17,406 nucleotides of DNA, taken from an uncultured Ruminococcus sp. Its GTDB lineage: Bacteria; Bacillota; Clostridia; Oscillospirales; Ruminococcaceae. The position numbers and the translations under genes are program-made. Shown piece after piece: positions 13,080 through 17,406 of the stretch. Under the pieces are notes generated by a model. The model was not told the DNA's origin. It saw nothing but the letters and a program-made list of their open reading frames with translations, and ran no database searches. The stretch covers positions 1 to 17,406 of the forward strand of contig CAMWXM010000028.1 of NCBI GenBank assembly GCA_947178195.1. Reading direction: 5' to 3'. Each line of letters opens with the position of its first letter. Position 1 is the stretch's first letter.

Positions 13080-15695
13080 TTATTCCTTCTTTTTACCAAG
13101 CATGGTGAACGATGAAATAAAAGGTATTGCTGCTGAAAAGGCAGTTGAAACAAGAAGCAGTTTCCCTGAAAGCGCCACCGTGTCGAATATTATCTGAGCG
13201 TATGGCAGATATATTGCCACAAAAACAACTGCAAATGAAATAATGGCAGCAAAGAGGAGCTTTATATTTGAAAAAGGATTTATTCCGAAAAGTCCCTTTG
13301 TTTCCGATTTGCACTCAAAAACATGTATAAGCTGAGAAAAAATCAATGTAGTAAGGGCAGCAGTACGAGCGGTATCAACGCTTTTAGAAATATTCAAAGC
13401 AACAGTAAAGCAGCCCAGGGTACTGAGCCCTATGAGAATGCCTCTGAAAATTATTTTAAACAGCAGTCCGTTAGAAAAAAAGCTTTCATTTATACCTCTT
13501 GGACGATTTTTCATAACGTCCTTTTCACAAGGCTCCATTCCAAGAGCAATTGCCGGAAGACTGTCTGTAACAAGATTTACAAGTAAAAGCTGTGTAGGCA
13601 GAAGAACCATCGGAAAACCCATTAAAATTCCCAGAAACATTACTATGACTTCGCCGATATTGCAGGAAAGGAGATATCTTACAAATTTTCTTATATTTGC
13701 ATATATTCCACGTCCCTGCTCTACCGCCTTTACCAGCGTTGCAAAATTATCGTCCAGCAGTACCACGTCTGCAGCCTGCTTTGCAACGTCCGTACCGGTA
13801 AGCCCCATAGCAACTCCCACGTCCGCTTCTTTTATTGCCGGAGCGTCATTAACGCCGTCTCCGGTCATAGTGACAACGTTCCCACGCCGTTTATAGGCTC
13901 TTACAAGCCGCAGCTTGTGGGACGGCGAAACTCTTGCATATACTGCGTAATCATCGAGATTTTTGTCAAGCTGTTCATCGGTCATATTGTCAAGCTCAGC
14001 TCCGGTGACAGCCTTTTTATTGCGGAGAATACCAGCTTCTTTTGCCACTGCTGCCGCAGTTTCTTTGTGATCTCCTGTTATCATTACCGTTCTGATATGT
14101 GCCTGAGCGCATTTTTTTATTGCGGTTTTGGCTTCCTCTCGTGGTGGGTCGCTCATTGCTGCCAATCCCAAAAATATGTAATCGTTTTTGGATTCGCCAT
14201 ATGCAAGGGCAAGTACTCTTAGTCCTCTTTTAGATAGAAAGTTTATTTCATTTTCTATTTTTTCGATATATGCCGGGTCAAAGGTTCTGACCTCTCCCTC
14301 AGATTCAATAAAACCGCATTTTTTTATCAGCACATCAGGAGCACCTTTAATATATGTGACATTTCTTCCAGCAGCATTCTTATATGTGACAGACATCATT
14401 TTACTTTCACTGTCAAAAGGCATCTCTGAAATTTTCCTTATTCCCATAATTTTTCCAGCAGTAACGCCGCCCTTTGCGGCTGCTATCAAAAGAGCTGTTT
14501 CGGTAGGGTCTCCCTGTACCTCCCATTCGCCTTTGCTTTTTAACGCTCCACGTTGTCTGCTGCTGAAGGCTTCTTTGGTGTTTATCTGAGCAGTAGAGCA
14601 TAATACCGAGCATTCAAAAAGCTTTTTAAGGGTCGGGCAGCTTTTGGGATTGATTGCTTTTTTATCAAGAGATATTTCACCTGCAATTTTATATCCCGTT
14701 CCTGAAATGTCATATTCCTTAAAATCGGCAAAAATATGCTTTACCGTCATTTTATTTTCGGTGATAGTACCTGTTTTATCCGAGCAGATAACAGAAGCGC
14801 AGCCCAGCGTCTCAACACTGTGGAGCTTGTTTACCAGAGCCTTTACCTTCAGCATTCTGTTTACAGCAAGCGCAAGAGCTATAGTAACAGTAGCAGGAAG
14901 TCCTTCCGGAATAGCAGCAATGGCTATAGTAATACCTGTCATGAACATATCGAAAACAGGCTCTCCACGCAGTACTCCTGCAATAAATACTACAATGCAG
15001 ACGCCTATACAAATAAGAGCAACTATTTTCCCAAGCTCGCCCAGTCGTTTTTGCAAGGGAGTCTGAGAAGCGGAAACGTCGTTTATCATATGGGATATTT
15101 TTCCTACCTGGGCATTCTTGCCAGTAGCAATTACAAGAGCCTTTGCATTTCCTCTTGTTACCACCGTTCCCGAATAGGCAATACAAGGACGATTCAATGA
15201 ATTATCCTTATCTTCCGCAGAACCTACTGTTTTTGAAACGGGATTTGATTCGCCGTTAAGCATAGATTCATCGGTAAACAAGCCTGAGCATTCAAGTATA
15301 ACGCAGTCGGCCGGAACTCTGTCACCGGCTTCAAAAATAATAACGTCTTCCGGTACAAGCGTTTCAGCAGGTATTGTTTTTATTTTTCCGTTGCGTATTG
15401 CCTTTGCGGTAGGCGCTGTCATGGAAGCAAGAGCTTCCAGCGTTTTTTCGGTACGATATTCCTGTATAAATCCCAATATGGCATTTAACAGAACTATTGC
15501 GATTATCGTTAATGCGTCGTATATCTCGCCTAAAAATACAGATATAACGGTTGCGCCCAGCAATATCATGACCATTACATCACGAAATTGTCCTGCAAAT
15601 ATTTTTATTGCGCTGCTGCTTTTCTTTTCAGCAAGCGTATTGCTCCCATGCTTAAGTAGCAATTCCTCCGCTTGTTTTTCCGTCAGTCCATTCAT
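13080..15695 (-). CDS. P-type Ca2+-transporting ATPase (SERCA/PMCA-like, PMR1 class)
   Basis: This 871-residue P2-type ATPase pumps cations, most likely Ca2+, out of the cytoplasm using ATP. An N-terminal cation-ATPase segment (LTEKQAEELLLKHGSNTL) is followed by M1-M2, the actuator domain, M3-M4 with PEGLP (263-267, Ca2+ ligand Glu264), the phosphorylation site CSDKTGT (Asp306), the nucleotide domain with KGAPD (450-454), the hinge TGDGVNDAP (611-619), and M5-M10. M5 and M6 keep the SERCA site residues: N679 and E682 (SCNIGEV), then N707, T710 and D711 (NLVTDSLPA). The actuator loop reads LNGES (147-151) where TGES is usual. GTG/ATG choice: ATG 15695 has AAGGAG about seven bases upstream, whereas the longer frame from 15734 adds 13 residues encoded by a repeat copy. 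It ends at a terminator shared with ychF. Confidence 0.94.
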   Translation of the reverse strand: MNGLTEKQAEELLLKHGSNTLAEKKSSSAIKIFAGQFRDVMVMILLGATVISVFLGEIYDALTIIAIVLLNAILGFIQEYRTEKTLEALASMTAPTAKAIRNGKIKTIPAETLVPEDVIIFEAGDRVPADCVILECSGLFTDESMLNGESNPVSKTVGSAEDKDNSLNRPCIAYSGTVVTRGNAKALVIATGKNAQVGKISHMINDVSASQTPLQKRLGELGKIVALICIGVCIVVFIAGVLRGEPVFDMFMTGITIAIAAIPEGLPATVTIALALAVNRMLKVKALVNKLHSVETLGCASVICSDKTGTITENKMTVKHIFADFKEYDISGTGYKIAGEISLDKKAINPKSCPTLKKLFECSVLCSTAQINTKEAFSSRQRGALKSKGEWEVQGDPTETALLIAAAKGGVTAGKIMGIRKISEMPFDSESKMMSVTYKNAAGRNVTYIKGAPDVLIKKCGFIESEGEVRTFDPAYIEKIENEINFLSKRGLRVLALAYGESKNDYIFLGLAAMSDPPREEAKTAIKKCAQAHIRTVMITGDHKETAAAVAKEAGILRNKKAVTGAELDNMTDEQLDKNLDDYAVYARVSPSHKLRLVRAYKRRGNVVTMTGDGVNDAPAIKEADVGVAMGLTGTDVAKQAADVVLLDDNFATLVKAVEQGRGIYANIRKFVRYLLSCNIGEVIVMFLGILMGFPMVLLPTQLLLVNLVTDSLPAIALGMEPCEKDVMKNRPRGINESFFSNGLLFKIIFRGILIGLSTLGCFTVALNISKSVDTARTAALTTLIFSQLIHVFECKSETKGLFGINPFSNIKLLFAAIISFAVVFVAIYLPYAQIIFDTVALSGKLLLVSTAFSAAIPFISSFTMLGKKKE

Positions 15696-15720
15696 AGCAA
15701 TCTCCTTTTCAACGATTTTA

Positions 15721-15753
15721 AAGCAATATCGCATAAAGATTATGCTTAATTGC
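15721..15753. repeat. Degenerate copy of the dispersed palindromic repeat in the ATPase leader
   Basis: AAGCAATATCGCATAAAG (15721-15738) matches the left arm of the full repeat with one missing G and one substitution. GCATAA (15731-15736) still pairs with TTATGC (15740-15745) and GCAAT (15723-15727) with ATTGC (15749-15753). It lies just upstream of the ATPase ribosome site. Part of it would be read as coding if the farther start at 15734 were used, which argues against that start. Confidence 0.5.
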
Positions 15754-15797
15754 GGTTATAAGAATTTATATGCTTTATGGACGAACTTTAATACAAA

Positions 15798-15840
15798 ATA
15801 AAGGCAATATCGTACAAACTTTGTGCGGTATTGCCTTTAT
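15798..15840. repeat. Best-preserved copy of the dispersed palindromic repeat
   Basis: ATAAAGGCAATA (15798-15809) is the exact complement of TATTGCCTTTAT (15829-15840). Pairing continues through TCGTACAAA/TTTGTGCGG with two G-U pairs, giving a nearly unbroken stem of about 21 bp. It shares 17 of 18 bases of its left arm with the copy at 9792-9809. It lies 11 bases after the lipid kinase stop; on the minus strand TTTTG follows, so it may also act as a weak terminator for that gene before the ATPase gene. Confidence 0.7.
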
Positions 15841-15851
15841 GCTTTTTATAT

Positions 15852-16748
15852 TTATTGTGTTTCCTCAATTAAAAACTCCACGGCTTTATTAATACTTTCA
15901 ATTTCTGCGCAGCCAGATAAGCCTCCGAATTCTCCGTCAAGAGTCCAACTGATATCTTCGCTGCATTCAAATCTGATTTTTGAGGTGCGGAAGGATTTTA
16001 TGTGTTTTGTGTCAATATCAATATCCAGGTTCAAAAGAGAATGTATTATCATCTGAAGGTCAAGAGGATTATGAGGAGTTTTAATAAGCGTCACTTCAAA
16101 TAACCCATCGTCCCTCTTAAAATCATTAAGCGACAGTAAGCCTGCGACAGATGATGAATTTGTGACCATACCGAATATATAATCATCTTCGATTTCCTCT
16201 TCGTCAAAGGTTATTTTCATGTGATATGACTTGATTTTTTTTAGATGTGAGATGCCGTTGAGTATATATGCAAGATGTCCTAAAATATTTTTTATCTGCT
16301 GAGATGTTTCATATGTCACTTCTATAAATGCTCCGAAAGCAGCTATATAAGTGAAATATTTATCATTAAAGTGCCCTATATCGCATGGGGAAGGAACTCC
16401 GTTAATTATTCCTTCCACAGCCTTTTCAATATTTGTCGGTATGCCCATTCCTTTGGCAAAATCATTTGTTGAGCCGGCAGGGAGATAACCTATGGGGAGC
16501 TTTTTTTCTGATTTCATAACTCCCTGAATAACCTCATTTAAAGTACCATCACCGCCGGAACATACTATAATTTCAAAGCCTTGTCCACAGGCATACTCTG
16601 CGGCGGCACAGGCGTCCATTCTGTCCTGAGTTGGACGAGCGGTAACTTCATATCCTGATTTTGTAAACATATCTATAACTGTACTGAGCTTTGATGCGAT
16701 AGTAGCTTTTCCTGACTGAAGATTAAAAATAAAATAAAGCCTTTTCAT
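15852..16748 (-). CDS. Diacylglycerol kinase-like lipid kinase (DagK/YegS family)
   Basis: This 298-residue soluble lipid kinase likely phosphorylates diacylglycerol to phosphatidic acid at the membrane surface, recycling lipid left from lipoteichoic acid synthesis. The catalytic DAGK domain shows FIFNLQSGK (6-14), the nucleotide-binding CSGGDGTLNEV (63-73), PAGSTNDFA (90-98) and CDIGHFN (122-128). The C-terminal domain ends with the conserved TLDGE (269-273), whose Asp/Glu complete the active site. Sphingosine-kinase-like YegS activity on other lipids is possible. The ribosome site is weak: AAAGG lies 12 to 13 bases before ATG 16748. It has a good promoter of its own at 16819-16847 and points the same way as the Ca2+ ATPase gene downstream, with a repeat hairpin between them. 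Confidence 0.93.
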   Translation of the reverse strand: MKRLYFIFNLQSGKATIASKLSTVIDMFTKSGYEVTARPTQDRMDACAAAEYACGQGFEIIVCSGGDGTLNEVIQGVMKSEKKLPIGYLPAGSTNDFAKGMGIPTNIEKAVEGIINGVPSPCDIGHFNDKYFTYIAAFGAFIEVTYETSQQIKNILGHLAYILNGISHLKKIKSYHMKITFDEEEIEDDYIFGMVTNSSSVAGLLSLNDFKRDDGLFEVTLIKTPHNPLDLQMIIHSLLNLDIDIDTKHIKSFRTSKIRFECSEDISWTLDGEFGGLSGCAEIESINKAVEFLIEETQ

Positions 16749-16818
16749 TTTTCAGAATACCTTTCACTTGAATTTTTGTTGCTTTGAGGTGGCATTTTCA
16801 TAGACTTGCCTTGATTAT

Positions 16819-16847
16819 ATTATAACCTATTCAAATAATAATTTCAA
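16819..16847 (-). promoter_or_regulatory. Sigma-A-type promoter of the lipid kinase gene
   Basis: On the minus strand TTGAAA (complement of 16842-16847) and a perfect TATAAT (complement of 16819-16824) are 17 bases apart. The leader to ATG 16748 would be about 65 bases. It is divergent from the tRNA promoter. Confidence 0.8.
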
Positions 16848-16893
16848 TATCTGAAATGTTACATTAATTTATCAAAAAAATTTCAAAAAACTA

Positions 16894-16922
16894 TTGACAA
16901 AAAAAAAAAATTGTGATATAAT
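16894..16922 (+). promoter_or_regulatory. Consensus promoter of tRNA-Gln
   Basis: A perfect TTGACA (16894-16899) and perfect TATAAT (16917-16922) are 17 bases apart. The spacer begins inside a run of 12 A (16899-16910). A stable-RNA gene would be expected to have such a strong promoter; the expected start point is about 30 bases before the mature tRNA 5' end. Confidence 0.88.
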
Positions 16923-16961
16923 ATTAAAGCAGTCAGATGATGACATGTGTATTTTATATTC

Positions 16962-17037
16962 TGGGGTGTCGCCAAGTGGTAAGGCAGAGGACTCTGACTC
17001 CTCCATTCCGTGGGTTCAAATCCTACCACCCCAACCA
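16962..17037 (+). tRNA. tRNA-Gln (anticodon CTG)
   Basis: A complete 76-base tRNA including an encoded CCA. The acceptor stem TGGGGTG (16962-16968) pairs with CACCCCA (17027-17033), with discriminator A and then CCA (17035-17037). The D arm GCCAAGTGGTAAGGC is normal. The anticodon stem is GAGGA/TCCTC with loop CTCTGAC, giving anticodon CTG for the Gln codon CAG. The T arm is GTGGG-TTCAAAT-CCTAC. The TGGGGTG acceptor is typical of bacterial tRNA-Gln. Confidence 0.95.
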
Positions 17038-17072
17038 TATTGGTGCTATAAAATAGATGCATCCCATTCAAA

Positions 17073-17088
17073 CCGCCTATTTAGGCGG
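17073..17088. repeat. Near-perfect palindrome after the tRNA
   Basis: CCGCCTA (17073-17079) and TAGGCGG (17082-17088) are perfect complements separated by TT. No T run follows. It lies between the tRNA and the recombinase fragment and may be left from an inserted element or be part of tRNA 3' processing. Confidence 0.4.
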
Positions 17089-17121
17089 CTCAGATAGGGA
17101 ACAGCGTAACTTATGTACAAG

Positions 17122-17150
17122 GTCGAGTAATTGCTCGACTTTTTCTTTTT
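17122..17150 (+). terminator. Terminator of the tRNA-Gln transcript
   Basis: GTCGAG (17122-17127) pairs with CTCGAC (17134-17139) around TAATTG, followed by TTTTTCTTTTT (17140-17150). It lies about 85 bases past the tRNA and just before the stop of the opposing recombinase fragment. Confidence 0.85.
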
Positions 17151-17151
17151 G

Positions 17152-17406
17152 CTATTTCACAGTACCGATATGCGTAAAGTAGATATCAACTTCCTGCGAA
17201 ACGCTGCCGTTGTCATCCTTCTGCTTTTCATGAACTTCAATCCTCGACACAAAGGTGTGAAGTATCTCCTGCGTAAGTTCGGTGATATCGGTGTATTTCT
17301 TAGCAAGGGATGTGAATTTTGACGTATTATCCGTCTGATTTTTTAATTCAGATACTATAAATGAGCATTCTGAAAAAATGCACAAAAAATAAGGACAGCG
17401 GCTCAA
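17152..17406 (-). pseudogene. C-terminal fragment of a serine site-specific recombinase (DUF4368 region), cut by the window edge
   Basis: The 84 visible residues end with SKFTSLAKKYTDITELTQEI, then LHTFVSRIEVHEK and VDIYFTHIG. This is the C-terminal (DUF4368) end of the large serine recombinases common on clostridial conjugative and mobilisable elements. The catalytic resolvase and zinc-ribbon domains would lie outside the window. The first 15 or so visible residues (MSRCPYFLCIFSEC) do not look like the Lys/Glu-rich coiled region expected there, which suggests a broken or decayed gene, but an intact gene running beyond the edge cannot be excluded. The stop codon is at 17152-17154, close to the tRNA-Gln terminator. 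Confidence 0.6.

Noticed and set aside
13432..15200. Several plus-strand open frames over the Ca2+ ATPase gene (13432-13896, 14188-14589, 14644-15066, 14736-15200)
   Set aside because: All are antisense to the conserved P-type ATPase frame with its complete set of motifs; none shows a family signature.
311..15840. CRISPR array as an explanation of the repeats
   Set aside because: The copies are kilobases apart in separate intergenic gaps, without regular spacers, and no cas genes are present.
17152..17322. Plus-strand frame after the tRNA (17131-17322)
   Set aside because: It overlaps the recombinase C-terminal frame in antisense and the tRNA terminator, and has no ribosome site.

Overview
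The window looks like a chromosomal segment from a low-GC Gram-positive anaerobe of the class Clostridia, most likely a gut or rumen Ruminococcus-type (Oscillospirales) bacterium. Evidence for this is an SCIFF ranthipeptide and its maturase (almost a signature of Clostridia), a secreted GH5 cellulase carrying a type I dockerin (cellulosome style), AGGAGG-type ribosome sites, TTGAAA/TTGACA-17-TATAAT promoters, and DUF4368-type serine recombinase sequence. The placement is inferred from gene content only.

Layout. 2-253: 3' end of a CorC/HlyC-type protein with its own terminator. 353-1267 (+): AEC-family permease. 1320-2708 (-): MATE efflux protein, converging on the permease at a shared hairpin and diverging from an AraC regulator (2827-3678, +). 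3828-5426 (-): dockerin-bearing GH5 endoglucanase. 5685-8726 (+): YfhO-family multi-membrane protein with an Asn/Lys-rich tail, divergent from the cellulase, both with good promoters. 8790-9395 (+): TatD-linked type radical SAM protein. 9575-9715 (+): 46-residue SCIFF precursor with a strong promoter; then 130 bases of stacked hairpins; 9846-11219 (+): SCIFF radical SAM/SPASM maturase; 11331-11828 (+): small unknown lipoprotein; 11850-12944 (+): YchF GTPase; bidirectional terminator. 13080-15695 (-): SERCA-like P-type Ca2+ ATPase. 15852-16748 (-): diacylglycerol-kinase-like lipid kinase. 16962-17037 (+): tRNA-Gln(CTG). 17152-17406 (-): C-terminal piece of a serine recombinase at the window edge. 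No stretch over 300 bases lacks a gene.

How they fit together. The central unit is the SCIFF peptide and the enzyme that installs its thioether crosslink. They are separated by an unusually structured spacer ending in a terminator-like hairpin whose T tract abuts the maturase ribosome site; this could set a peptide-to-enzyme ratio (inference). The AraC/MATE pair looks like a regulator and its target efflux pump, with a direct repeat that could be the operator. The cellulase implies use of plant fibre. YfhO, the lipid kinase, the Ca2+ pump and YchF are housekeeping or envelope functions.

A second layer is a dispersed, near-palindromic short repeat (AAGGCAATATCGCACAAAG...CGGTATTGCCTT) in at least two well-preserved and three degenerate intergenic copies. 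One copy forms the hairpin before the SCIFF maturase. This repeat family, and the structured spacer between SCIFF and its maturase, are the least explained parts of the window.
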